Source: Eustoma russellianum (lineage: Eukaryota; Streptophyta; Magnoliopsida; Gentianales; Gentianaceae). Taken from it: DNA of 64,000 bases. The notes under the pieces were generated by a model. That model searched no databases, was not told the origin of the DNA, and saw nothing but the letters and a program-made list of their open reading frames with translations. Shown here piece after piece: positions 22,457 to 34,360 of the stretch (positions are counted from its first letter, which is position 1; each line of letters begins with the position of its first letter). Position numbers and translations under genes: made by a program. The stretch covers positions 40,600,630 to 40,664,629 of the forward strand of contig AP025041.1 in the NCBI GenBank assembly GCA_036186865.1. Reading direction: 5' to 3'.

Positions 22457-25228
22457 TCGACACAGTATTTTGAATGATAAAAATGACTTCAATAACATTT
22501 ATATACACCTGCGGGTATACATATATATAGTGCATACAAATGTTTACGTTATTAAATAATACGGACACATAATGATATAAGGAATACAAATATAAATGTA
22601 TCTATGTATAGGTGGAAATTCGGCCTTAGGGCCATCTCAATGTTTAAATAAGGGTAATATGTTATGGTATACATGTAAGTACAGTATATATGTTAAAAAG
22701 ATGAGAATAAATAGGTTTTGAATAATATATATAATATTTCATAAAATGACTATATAGATGCATAATGTAGATGGAAAGATATGAAAAGGATTAAGTCATG
22801 TTTAATATGTAACATATTATAATAGTATATATGTATATCTTATTGCATATTTGACATATAGCATTTTGTAAAGTGTATATACGTGTAAAAGTATATTCAC
22901 CTACATATGTCGCATACAATGCCTTAATGATAAGATAACTTTGATATTTTGTAAACATATGTATATATATGGATAATACACATGAGTAGATGTGAAACTA
23001 TCAAGTTTCGGCTATTATGTAATATTCCACAAGTTAATTTCCTATATGTATATCTACACATATTCGGCCTTTTGGCCATTTTTTTTTTGTAATAAAGTTG
23101 TTTTACTATAGTGATTGCATATGTATAAAAGTGTAATAGATAAATTAAAATATGAACAGATCAAGTTTCTACATTATATAATTAGATCACCAAATAATCA
23201 CATATGCACTATATACATTTCGGTCATTAGGCCTTTGAGAATAAAAGATTGATACATTTTACTTATATATAAGTACAAATATATATGTTAAGATATGAAA
23301 ATACATAAGTTTTGGATACTACATAATATATTTATAAAATGATTTTGTACATAACTTACAAATCGGCCATTAGGCCCTTTTATAATGAAATGATTTGAAT
23401 ACATGTGACTACGTATGATGTATGTGATAAGAAATAAAAAGGCTAATTTTATGAATAGGATGTAACGCGTCGGAAATATATGTATGACTTTACTACCTGA
23501 TACGCTAATATGTGTATTTTATGTCAAAAGTAAGTTATGATGTAAGGTAGGAAATTAATCGATGATATGTTATCGTCAATAGGACTTAAGTGTTTTAGGT
23601 ATTTAAGTTATGAAACGTGAAGTACATGTATGAATAGATGTTACGAAGGTAGTATTGGATGAAAATGAGAGATGGAAGTTATTTTGGGACATGTATACCA
23701 AATGATACTCTATTAGGGATAAGTGGATGTTTCTTTGAGTTATTAGGTGCAGAATTTAAGTAAACAATTGATGTATGAGGAGAGGATTTAGCATGACCAA
23801 GATACCCTTATACGACCGAGTCTCACGTTGCATGAAACCAAGGTTTGAAAAGTTATGTTTTACGTTACATGTTTTAAAAGTTCATATGTATATGAATGAA
23901 AAGTATGTTTCAAGGAAAGATAATGTTTCACAGCATGTTTATGACACGATTTATGACATGTATGAAGAGTATGGAAATGTAAGGAGCTATATCTATGAGA
24001 CGGAAGTTTCTTAATGCGACAAATGTAAGGTTCTTGTGAATACCTTGTGAAGAACATGGCTCTTGAACCTTACATTACATGTTGGGTATCGGGTTGTATC
24101 TTGTGAAGAGCTTGGTTGTCGAACCCTTCTATGTATGATGAGTCGGGTTGTACCTTGTGAAGAGCTTGGCTGTCGAACTCATTTAGTATGTGTCTTGAAC
24201 ACCTTGTGAAGAGCTTGGGTTCTTGACCTACGAGTCAATGTAAAGCTACCTACTCGGATGATGTACGGATCATCGTTTACGTACCTTTACAGAGATTCTT
24301 TCCGGACGTCGCTAGATATTGTTCTTACATTTTAATGGACATCACGTATGCATGAAAAGTATGACCAAGGAAGTTTTGACACGTTATTGCATGATTTTTT
24401 TTAGAAAAGAAGCTATGTTGAAATTATGATCATGATGCATTACACATTTATGCATGTCAAGACTCCTTCAATGATGTAGTAGAATTAAGTTGTGATGAAT
24501 AGAGTTAAGAAGGTAACTCTTAAGTTAAGGAAATCGTGAGGCTAGAGTTTATGGATTTTAGTTAGATCTGGAGATCTCTTTTTCTTGTATGTGCAGTATT
24601 ACGTGTCTGTCACAATCTGTAGATGATGTATGTACTATGGTAGCGATGTTTAATGCTGAGTATATACGAAAAGACAAACGCTATGTTTCTTTGTCTACCT
24701 ACTTCTGGTTTACATTTATACCAAGTTATTTTACTTGTTTAAAAATGGAGACGTGATTATCTATTTGGTATATGTGGTTATTATGTTTTGTCACCCCGTC
24801 TCCCCATGTATGATCCACATATCGTATCCAGTAAGACTACTTGCTGAGCGATTAAAACTCGGTGGCTATCGCTCATACTTGCCTCATTTATCACTTTCCA
24901 GATAACAAGTGTTACTATACAGATTTGTTGATGACATTGTAGATAGACATTGATAACGAAGAGCATACCGAGATATTCTCTAAGGCGTTAGGTCTCGATC
25001 TATGATGTATTTCAGAAGATTTCAGTATTCAGTGTATGATTACTTGTACAGATTATGAAGTAGTTCATTGTATGTCGATTATGATTTGTGTTATGTTATG
25101 ATGCTTCCGCTGATCGATTCATTATTTATGTCGACATGTACATGTATAGTATCGACGCCTGATACTTTATGGAGTAGAGTACGGCGGGTGCATCAGGTCG
25201 GAACCCTAGTTTCGAACGGGGCGCTACA
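21105..25228 (+). repeat. Array LTR 4 (b-type)
   Basis: This 4124-bp LTR ends the array at GGGGCGCTACA and is followed by the ATGAT duplication, with no PBS. It has a longer TA microsatellite (22417-22455) and many private substitutions. The hairpin block lies at about 24022-24228, and one loop reads TCTTGTGAAGAGCTTGG. Confidence 0.88.
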
Positions 25229-25256
25229 ATGATAGCAAGGGATTTCGCCTTATGCT

Positions 25257-25985
25257 GCCATGATATGGAACTTGACACCTAAAACCAATGCTTTAGAAGA
25301 TGGATGGTTAAGCAAATTGTAAAATTATTAGTTTATGGTTTATTAGTTAACGATTTCTGTGTATTACACGCACATAAATTATGAATTTCTTTAAAATTTT
25401 TTGGCTAATTATTTATTTAACGTATTCTTTTATACAAAGTATTCATTATCCTTCGTCAACTTTTTGTTTGTGTAAAAACTGCGGGCATGATTATTAGCCT
25501 TTTATATAAATAGTGGATTTGTTAATATAGATCTATTACCAAATCTCGGTATGATATGAAAACAATTTTATCCCATGTAGGATCACACCTCGCCACGCTT
25601 GCATTCGCTAGTTGATTGCAGTTCTCTGCTCGGGTATTAGCCCATAATGGCTATGCACTCTCATTTTATTTCCATCAGATGATAATAATCGTTTCAAAGC
25701 TTGTTACTGAGAGATGGTGTTATAGTCTGAAAAGCGTGAAGTCCAAGAATTGTTATATATTAACGAGTATTTACAATGTCCCACATCCGTTAAGTAAAAA
25801 AAAAAAGTATACACGAGGTGTTTTATAAAAAAAAATAAAATAAATGCCCATCTTTTGAATCCTGGTTTTAAGTGAACGTACGCATGGCCTAATGTGGTTT
25901 CACCACCAAATTTCAACACTTAATTTGTCATCATACTTGCAAGTATATGTCATTGTGGCCACACCACACAACAAGGTGGACCTTC
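25257..25985 (+). repeat. Host segment copy A, second part
   Basis: It matches the complement of about 60890-61690. Shared landmarks are GGAACTTGACACCTAAAA, TTACACGCACATAAATT, AGTTTTTACACAAAC-like sequence, the GGCTATTAGCCCA region and CAACAAGGTGGACCTT. Together with 3733-3812 it shows that the retroelement array landed inside this segment. No gene is recognisable in either copy. Confidence 0.75.
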
Positions 25986-27049
25986 TAGTCTAAACACATA
26001 GATTTGCTATTTTTTCCGATCCCGCGGGTTGGGTAGTCGGTTTTTTTTTTTTTTTTCTATTTTTCATGAAAAAAATTATGTAAAATATCTAGAAATCAGT
26101 AGTTAAGCTATTCTATTGATCGCGTAACAAATTTTTTTTTCTTGTTTTTGAATGTACATGGTAAAATAGCCTATTGTTAGGTCCTTTAGAACACATTAGA
26201 AGGGGGGTTGAATAGTGTGTTCACCAAGTATCAATATTTTCTTGGATATTTTTCGTTTTTGAGTGCAACTAATACTTGAGTGTGTTCTTGAAAAGAATAA
26301 AGACTTTGCGGAAGCGTATAGAACACAAGGATGTATAGAGGTTCAAGTCAAATGACTCTACTCCTCTACCTTCTTGATTTTTTACAAGAAGGATTTTGAA
26401 AAGGGGATTGTTATTTCTATAGGGAAACAACAATCAAAGAAACAAAATCCAACTAACAACTAGGCCACACGCCTAGACCACAACCAAGAAATCTAACCCC
26501 TTGAAGTATAGCCTCCAAAGATCTTTTTTGCCCTCAAAGAAATCTTGTAGGGAGTATAATGCACCACAACACTATCAACGAACCCTCCAAGGTCTAGATT
26601 TCTCAAACAAGAAGCACCCTAGCTTCTTGTCCAATAATCTATACAGCCTCTCACAATCTTCACTCAATAAGAAGAAGACTCTTCTTCTTCCTTTACAACA
26701 CAACTCTCAACAATAAAGTAAATGTACAAGATTACAACTATTTTGAGAGCTTGAAACTTTTGAGAGAAATTTGAGAGCTTGAATGGTAGAAAGTTGGAGA
26801 AGAATAAGATAAAACCTCCCTTGAATTTTTTTGCCCGTTTGAAACCTCTGCAGAGCCAATAATGGGCTTTGTCTTCTTGTGATGACATGTCTTCTTCATT
26901 GAAGATCTCCCTTTGGCTTGCAGCAACTTTCTTGGAGAAGCTTCTTGTTGAAAGCTAGAAGAGAAAATCTGACTTCTTCAAGAATGAGAGAGACCCTGTG
27001 AAAATATCACTAAAAGAGGAGGGTACAAAGAGTCAAATAGCGTTAGAAA

Positions 27050-27500
27050 GTAAAGCATAAGACTTTTATAACGTTGGTCACATGAAACGCCTAATCTGTT
27101 TATTGAACAGGCGTTCAATGTGACATGGAGCGTTTTATGTGAATTTGAACAGGCATTCGATGTCACATAAAGCGCCTTATGTGAGCAATTGAAGGCATTC
27201 AAAATCACATGAAGCGCCTAATTTCAGCCTTCATGCTTGTTCGAAGTAGTTTTGACTTTTATCAGAAAGTAGCTTGATGTACGTGCCCATTTTGGGAGAA
27301 AAGTACTTTTGACTTAGTGGTACACATGAAGCGCCTATTGTAGGCGTTCGAAGTGTTCGGGCGTCCATACACTTCACATGAAACGCCTAATGTAGGCGTT
27401 CGAAGTGTACTGGATTCCAACCAAGGTACATGAAGCACCTAATGTAAGCGTTCGAAGTATACTGACCTTCGACCACTTCACATGAGGCGCCTAATCAGTC
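27050..27500. repeat. AGGCGTT minisatellite in left LTR of Copia-1
   Basis: Units of about 30-60 bp contain ATGAAGCGCCTAATGTAGGC followed by GTTCGAAGTG; GCGCCTA-ATG-TAGGCGT is itself a dyad. The right LTR has the matching block at 35265-35760 with one extra unit near 35525-35590, which accounts for most of the 63-bp length difference between the LTRs. Diverged units also lie inside the element at 29400-29750. Confidence 0.85.
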
Positions 27501-27777
27501 ATTTTAAGTACCAATTGTGCAAATCATCAAAACTTAACATGTTCTAACATTCTTCCTCTTTTTGATGATTTCACAACATTCATAACTTTTTCAAGGTTAG
27601 CTCCCCCTTAACCTATGCTCCCCCTCACTTGGCAAAAAAATAACTGGTAATCGATAAGTCAAAAAATGATGACGCAAGTAATAATTAACATAGGAAACAT
27701 CATTTAGAAAATAACAAAATACCAAGTCTATTTTTCCCCTAGTAAAAAATTTTCACAAAAAAAAAATTACACAGAAA

Positions 27778-29130
27778 TTACACATTTTCACCACCAGTAC
27801 CTCCACTTGGAGGTGTGAATCTCCTAAAACCAAATCCTCCACTGGCTACAAAATCAGCGAATCCACCTATGGACCCTTCAACACCGCTAGAGCCGCCAGC
27901 CGCACGACCACCACCACCACGACCACCACCACCACTTTCTCCCCCTAAATCATCAAAATCAGGGGGAAGAGCCCACAGACTGATCTGCATGAAAGCATTT
28001 TTAAATGCTGTCATGCGAAATTCATTTCGCGCATGCCGAGTTTCATGATCAGCATCATGAAGCTGCAATTGTTGAACAGTCTGTTCAAGCGAGGCTATTC
28101 GTGATAGCAACTCAGACGAATCGCTACCACTTGTATCTTCGTGAGGTTCTTCATCAACCTCATCAGCAATGTCAGGAATGATAGTGGCTTTCCGTCGTTG
28201 AGAATCGATGGCTTGGGCAATGTTGTAGTTATCATAGAAGTCCGTCTTAGCAACTTGGGTCAGTTCTCCATTAGGAATGACGATACCTTTTGACTTTAAC
28301 AGAATAGTAACAATATTGGCAAAAAGTAAAGCTTTGGAACCTTTTCGGAGAGCAGCAAACATGACTCCTACAATGATCCATACAAGATTTAGCTGGGTCT
28401 CATGTTTGATGCGGTAAGTGACATAGAAATCCATGTTGCTTGGTTTTCTAGTCGACTTGCCATTTACGCAGTAAGTGACCACAGCCAGCAAAATGCTGTC
28501 CAGCAAAGGCATATTCTGAGTCTTTCTTGAGGGAAAATACCCCAGATCGAATTTAACGTCCTGCTCACGAACTCCGTATTTACTACTCCAGTCAAATACG
28601 AAGAAATCACTCAGCCCCTCGTTTCTTATTCTAAGAACTTCATAGATTTCTGTTATAGAAAAGCTGAGGGGTGTACCACCAACAACAGTGTGCAAGGAGA
28701 ATAGTTGAGACTCAGATTGCGGGGTAACCCACATGTTGGCAAAGAATAGCCTGGTGTGTTCTCTGGAGAACTTTTGCATGTCAAGTCTGGACCAGAGAAA
28801 GGTCCATCCTTGATGTTCCAACAAGGAGATGATTTGGTCTGCATTGCTAGTCTCAGTTAAGTCACTGAGGCGAAGCAATTTGAGTGGAATGACAGGCCGG
28901 TTGTTGCTACTCCATTCTTCATAAAGCAGATTGGAGTATAGAGACACATGAACACCTTTATCCGCATAATGAGGTGGTTTTTGATGTTAGAATCAAACTT
29001 CCTTATCCAAGAAATTTTTTTTCTTGGAGAGCTTTTCATGAATAGAGAGGATTTCGTACGGTTCTACAACGCCCGCAATTTGTTTGTGTTTTTGGCTTCG
29101 GAGGCATTTAGATGGACCTGCGGATGCCAT
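27778..29130 (-). pseudogene. Extra 3' ORF of Copia-1, plant-transposon-protein-like
   Basis: The reading frame starts at an ATG at 29130 and would give about 450 codons. Two in-frame stops near 28985-28995 leave an open 389-codon part (28947-27778). The protein has a core with TRLFFANMW, then GGTPLSFSITEIYEVL; an acidic linker; a coiled-coil stretch (SELLSRIASLEQTVQQL); and a Gly-rich tail. The core resembles the putative plant transposon protein domain (from memory, Pfam PF20167), which is common in plant repeats; its function is unknown. It sits between RNase H and the 3' LTR, where some Copia lineages carry an env-like ORF, but I see no signal peptide or membrane segment. A related ORF lies at 48712-49897. 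Confidence 0.6.
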
Positions 29131-29796
29131 TAGAGAGAGTTTGGTTGAAGGTTTAAGAAGAGAAGAACTTAGGTGAATAAAGTGGATTTAGTGAGATGAA
29201 GTGAAGAGAAGGATGAAATTTAAAGGAGGAAAAGGAAGAGGAAGAGTTTTTGGGCGTTTATGGTGGGAAGATGGTAGGAGAGTGGGAGTAAGTGGTGGAA
29301 TAATGGAGGAAGATGAAGGGTTGATGAAGAAGAAGAAGCTTAGATATTGGGGAAGTGGGAAAATGGAGAACGTGGGGAAGAAGTGGGAAAGATGAATGGC
29401 GACAGGAATTAATGTCTATTGATTAGCGCGAAAAGCTGAAAAAACGCCTGGATTGACAATGAAAAATTAGGGTTTATGCGCCTAATTTGACTTCTAACGA
29501 CTTCATAAGCTAGGATAAAGTGTCTGAAGTCACTTGGAACGGTTGTGGATGACTAGATTAAGCGCTTAATGTCACTTCGAACAAGTAAACTACTTTGGAT
29601 GAAGAGCTCAAACCAGCTTCGAACGCTTGTGTTAAGGAACATAGGCGCCTGATGTCACTTCGAACGAGTGACATCCTTAGCATCAGGCGCTTAATGTTAC
29701 ATTGAACGCTTGCACTAACTGTGATGAAGCGCCTTATGTATACTGACTTTTAAAATTTTGAAAATTTTCTTGCTCAAAACTCAAGATGGGTTATTA

Positions 29797-30970
29797 TTAA
29801 CCCATGTTGAGCAACCCCAACCTAATTCTAATTGATGCAAATACATCACTAGATAAGGGTTTCGTGAATATGTCTGCTAATTTGTCACGTGTAGGAACAA
29901 ATTCCATACTAACCAAGTTTTTTTGAACACAATCACAGATGAAATGATATCTCACTTCAATGTGCTTAGTCCGACTGTGTTGGACGAGATTTTGTGCAAT
30001 ATTGATAGCAGACGTGTTATCACACAAAATAGACACTTTGGAGAAGTGAATGTTATAATCATTTAAAGGGTTAGTCATCCGTAACAATTGTGCACAACAA
30101 GAGGCGGCCGACACATATTCGGATTCCGCCGTAGAAAGAGAAACACTGTTTTATTTCTTAGAAAACCAAGAAACAAGACAATCTCCAAGAAACTGACAAG
30201 CCCCGGATGTGCTCTTTCTATCAGCAAGACTCCCCGCATAATCAGAGTCACAATATCCTCTTAAATCAAAACATGCATTTTTAGGATAAAATAGCCCAAA
30301 TTTCAAAGTACATCTAAGGTATCTAAGAATATGTTTTACCGCAATTAAATGCATTTCCCTAGGATCACTTTGAAATCTAGCACATAAACATTTTGCATGT
30401 AAAATATCGGATCTACTTGCATTTAAGTAAAGTAGACTACCTATAATGCCACGATACAAGGTTATCTCGACATGCTTTTTTTTCTTATCATTGTCAAACT
30501 TGGCACTTGTGCTCATTGGTGTGTTTACTTCTCTTCCTTCACCAAAATTATACTTCTTGAGCAAGTCCTTTGTGTATTTGGTTTGGGAAATATACACGCC
30601 ATCTTCGGTTTTCTTGATTTGTAATCCAAGGAAGTAGTTTAGTTCTCCCATGATGTTCATCTCGAATTCACCTAGCATTAGACTAGCAAATTGCTCACAA
30701 AGACAATTGTTAGTAGCACCAAAAATAATATCATCAACATATACTTGTACAATTAATTGATTTCTACCTTGTTCTTTTATGAACAAAGTAATGTCAACTT
30801 TACCCCTTGAGAATCCATTATTAAGAAGAAAAGTACTTAACCTCTCGTACCAAGCTCTTGGAGCTTGTTTGAGGCTATAAAGAGCCTTTTTAAGTTTGAA
30901 AACATGATGTGGTGAATCATAACATTCAAACCCGGGAGGTTGTGCAACATACACTTCTTCTTGAATAATC
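29797..30970 (-). pseudogene. Copia-1 reverse transcriptase and RNase H
   Basis: The RT part (30954-30151) begins at YVAQPPGFE and contains ALYSLKQAPRAWYERL and the catalytic YVDD in VQVYVDDIIFGA. It runs into the RNase H motif CDSDYAG. One in-frame TAA at about 30151, where relatives have Gln in KKQNSVSLST, separates the last 105 residues of RNase H, which include the CDNTSAI and TRDKLADIFTKPL motifs. Upstream, a frameshift near 30970 cuts off the N-terminal RT (DVKSAFLN). The region 30971-31321 still encodes broken RT N-terminal phrases. Confidence 0.88.
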
Positions 30971-31321
30971 TATTCAAGAAGGCAGATTTAACATCCATTT
31001 GCTAAAGCTTAAAATCTCTATAACAAGCATATGACAATAACATTCTAATAGCTTCAAGCCGTGCTACGGGTGCAAATGTCTCATCAAAATCGATACCTTC
31101 TTCTTGACGATATCCTTGAGCAACTAATCTAGCCTTGTTTCTAGAGACATTCCCTTGATCATCCATCTTGTTATGAAATACTCATTTCATACCAATAATA
31201 GGATGATCATGTGGTTTGGAAACCAACTCCCAAACATCACTTCTCTCAAATTGGTTTAACTCTTCTTGCATAGCCAAGATCCAATTTTCATCAAGAGGTG
31301 CATCTTTGACATTTTTAGGCT

Positions 31322-32782
31322 CTATAAGAGAGACAATCGTGTGGTGATACCCCTATTCAAATCACCTATGACCAACTCGTGTGGGTGAGAACTTTTATGC
31401 TTAAATGATCTAGGAAGGTTGGAGACATCTCCTCCAACTTCCTCATGATCACTTTCCGGAAGTGACGAAACTTCATCACTTAAATGATTCTCATTTTCCA
31501 GAACATGCAATGCATTTTCTACATTTTGTGTATCAACACTATGAGTATGAGAAATATTTCTATTTGACTCACTAAGTTCATGTACACAAGGTGGAGGAGT
31601 ACCTTCAATATGTTCTACTCTCAAGTCAATGAAGATGTTTCCATTTGGAGACTTATCAACAATCTCTTGTTGACGAGCAACCGTATGAATGTCCTCAAGA
31701 ATTTCTTCTTGAGGAGTCACATCTTCATTTTCTTCACAATCCTCATTAAGTTTAGGTTCGTCATTAAGTGACTCATTAAACTTAAGATGGATTGATTCTT
31801 CTATCTTTTGACTCCTTTGGTTGAAAACACGAAATGCTTTACTATTTGAGGCATAACCTAAAAAGATACCTTCATCCGCTTTGAGGTCAAGTTTGTCCAA
31901 AGTGTCTTTGATATTAAGTATGAAACACTTGCAACCAAACACTTTGAAATACCCAATGTCGGGAACTTTATCATTACAAAGCTCATAAGATGTCACATTT
32001 AGGTATGGTCTCAAATATACACGATTAATCACATGGCAAGCGGCATTTACCGCTTCGGCCCAAAAGTATTTGGGTAAGCCGAACTCATTTAACATCGCTC
32101 TACATATTTCTTGTGGAGTTCTATTCTTTCATTTGGCCACACCATTTTGTTGTGGAGTTGGATATGTTTGTCTTTGGTTTAATGAGTCATGTGAGTATCC
32201 TTTGGATTCACAAAACCTTTCGAAATCACCATCAAACTCACCACCCCAATCACTACGGATGGTTTTAACGGTGTCACCCACGTGATTTTCTAATCGTCTA
32301 ATTAAATTCATGAACTCACTACATGCATCATTTTTCTTAGCAAGAAATATCACCCATGTATAACGAGTATAGTCATCTACTACCACGAAAGTATAATGTT
32401 TACCACCCAAACTCTTTGTTCCAACATCCCCATACAAATCCATATGTAGCAATTGTAGGGGTTTGGAGGTGGATATGTTTGTCTTTGGTTTAAAGCTTGT
32501 TTTCACAAGCTTTGCCTTTTGGCAAGTGTCACATAAGTCATGATTTTCGAAACTCATTTTTGAAAGGCCTCGGACATTATTGTTTTCGCAAATAAATTTA
32601 AACGTTTTGAAACAAACATGTCCGAGATGTCTATGCCATAGTTGCATCAAATCATTTTTAGCAACTAGGCAAGATACATTTTGAGAAACCAAATCATTGA
32701 TGCTAAGTTTGTAAATATTTTTGAAACACAAAGCCTCAAATAAGATAGGATTATCCTTTTTCACAACACATTTTGTTTTCAA
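31322..32782 (-). pseudogene. Copia-1 integrase, disrupted
   Basis: The first piece (32782-32129) carries the zinc-binding HHCC region (HLGHVCFKTF, then CDTCQKAK) and the first two catalytic Asp residues (HMDLYGD and SDWGGEF). At the expected third catalytic residue, PQQNGV is followed by Ala-Lys and a stop, so the catalytic Glu is lost. The second piece (32095-31322) resumes with the integrase C-terminal region (KVFGCKCFIL, EGIFLGYASNSKAF). The D-D-E triad is therefore broken by both substitution and nonsense. Confidence 0.88.
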
Positions 32783-33060
32783 AACGTTACCTCATAATCA
32801 ACATCACATAGTTGACTGACAGTTATCAAGTTAAACTACATATAAAACATCACTAAGAGAGAAGGAATTGTTACCCACAATACCGTATCCTTTGATTTGG
32901 CCTTTGCTACCTCCAAAGTGGACGATTCCTCCATCTTGCATAGTGAGACTATGGAAGAGACTTTTGTCTCCCGTCATATGGTTGGAACACCCACTGTCCA
33001 CGACCTATTTGACCTTCTTGTCTTCGCTTTCTCCATTGAGTGCTAAGGCCTACAAATGAA
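32783..33060 (-). pseudogene. Copia-1 aspartic protease remnant
   Basis: Reading leftward from 33003, the frame contains VDSGCSNHMTGDK, the Copia protease active-site motif D-S-G, followed by a stretch ending SLSDVLYV and then stop codons near 32830. A functional protease would be released from the polyprotein and process it; this copy cannot be translated through. Confidence 0.7.
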
Positions 33061-33156
33061 TCATATGATATTGGTACCCTTTTTGTTTTGGGTCCTTGAA
33101 GGTTAGTTACCTTCATTTCGCCTTTGGGCATCCATACAAGATTCTTATTATTTTTG

Positions 33157-34299
33157 ACTCTACACTCTCTCTCTACATGACCCTTTTTGTTACAATAAAA
33201 ACATGTAAGAATGTGTTTGTGTATAAGAATGTTGATTGTTTTTAGCTCTACACACTCTTTCTACATGATCCTTTTTATTACGATAAAAACATGTAGGTAT
33301 GTGTTTGTGTGAATAAGAGTGTTTATCATTTTTAGCTCTACATATTCTTTCTACATGACCCTTTTTATTGCAATGAAAACATGTAGGAATGTGTTTGTGT
33401 GGATAATGATGATTATCATGCTCGTGTGTTGACTCGTTCCGTAATTCCCGTTTAGGGACAACTTTCTTTGGCATCAAAGAAGGATTATTTTTCACGGATT
33501 CAACACAAGACTTAGGCACCTTGGTTTGCTTTGACCTGCTTTTAGGCATGTGCCTTTGCTTCTTCAAGGGAGCTTGAGACTCCTTGAAGTGTGATGCTTG
33601 TTCATTTGTTTTTCCCTTTTTAGATGTATACAAAACACTAGATTTAACCTTAGGTTTCATACTAGGTGAGGATGCATCTTTGACTACCTTAGTTTTATTT
33701 GCACTTTTCTTTTGAGAATTCTTATTCTCAACGGTTTTATGAGAGATGCTTGATTTTATCAAATCATGCTTCTCCTCTAGTGCTATCATATGCATTGTTA
33801 ACAAAATATCATACTCAAGTTGTAACGCAATATGATTTTCTACCGTGTCATTGTATTCGTATATACATGCTTTAAATTCCTTTTTGACACGAGTATATTT
33901 TAGTTTTAAGAAGTCAATTTCTTGCACTAAGTCATCTCTTTCATATATTAATATATAATGTGAGGATGTAGTGCATACCTCCATGTCGTCTTTGATAGCC
34001 ATAAGAGAATAAAACTCCTTGTTGAGATCATCGTCACTAACTCCCGTGAGAGTTAGATTCTCATTCTCATCGTTATCGCTTTCGGATCAGGACAACAAGC
34101 TTTCCCAATGAGCTATTTCTGCTTGTAGAATCTTTTTCTTTTGGTAGAAGGCTTTCTTGTCTTTTGGGAAGTTCACAAGGTCAAACGTGGGTACTTTGGC
34201 CTGTACACTTGAGATAGAAGGGAGTAGTGACTCTTGTCTTCTTCTTCTAGAAGCATCACTACGTGGAGAACTTGCATCAACATAACTAAAGAGATCCAT
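33157..34299 (-). pseudogene. Copia-1 gag with tandem CCHC zinc knuckles
   Basis: The frame opens at 34299, shortly after the PBS, and is interrupted by one TGA at 34087. The UBN2-type core that the sibling gag has (45830-46153) is not seen here, so it appears deleted. The C-terminal half is basic and coiled and then carries three tandem ~90-bp repeats (about 33157-33430), each encoding a zinc knuckle. The first is intact, CFHCNKKGHVERIC. The second is degenerate (CFYRNKKDHVERVC: Cys to Arg, Gly to Asp). The third lies past a break. Gag would form the capsid and bind the RNA. Confidence 0.8.
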
Positions 34300-34346
34300 A
34301 CTTAAAGATCAAATCTTGCTATTTGAACTCAAATACTCAAGATTTC

Positions 34347-34360
34347 GCTCTGATACCAAT
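34347..34360 (-). promoter_or_regulatory. Primer-binding site of Copia-1
   Basis: On the minus strand TTGGTATCAGAGCG lies immediately inside the 5' LTR. It matches the initiator tRNA-Met 3' end from TGGTATCAGAGC. Confidence 0.85.

Larger units (their letters stand above)
4063..25228 (+). mobile_element. Four-LTR Gypsy-like non-autonomous array, one TSD
   Basis: The order is LTR-interior-LTR-interior-LTR-interior-LTR, with unit periods of 5723, 5664 and 5655 bp. Each LTR starts TGTTACAACCCGC and ends GCTACA. Each interior starts GG plus PBS TGGTATCAGAGCC and ends with TTTCGAGGAC(G/A)AAAC and a purine tract, an arrangement typical of plant Ty3/gypsy elements. The whole block is bordered once by ATGAT (4058-4062 and 25229-25233). 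There is no gag or pol, so it would depend on proteins from another element. The size plan (LTR over 4 kb, non-coding interior) resembles LARD elements, although those described have longer interiors. Confidence 0.9.

Noticed and set aside
27815..28048. Proline-rich plus-strand frame opposite the Copia-1 3' ORF
   Set aside because: It is the antisense shadow of the Gly-rich tail of the real frame.
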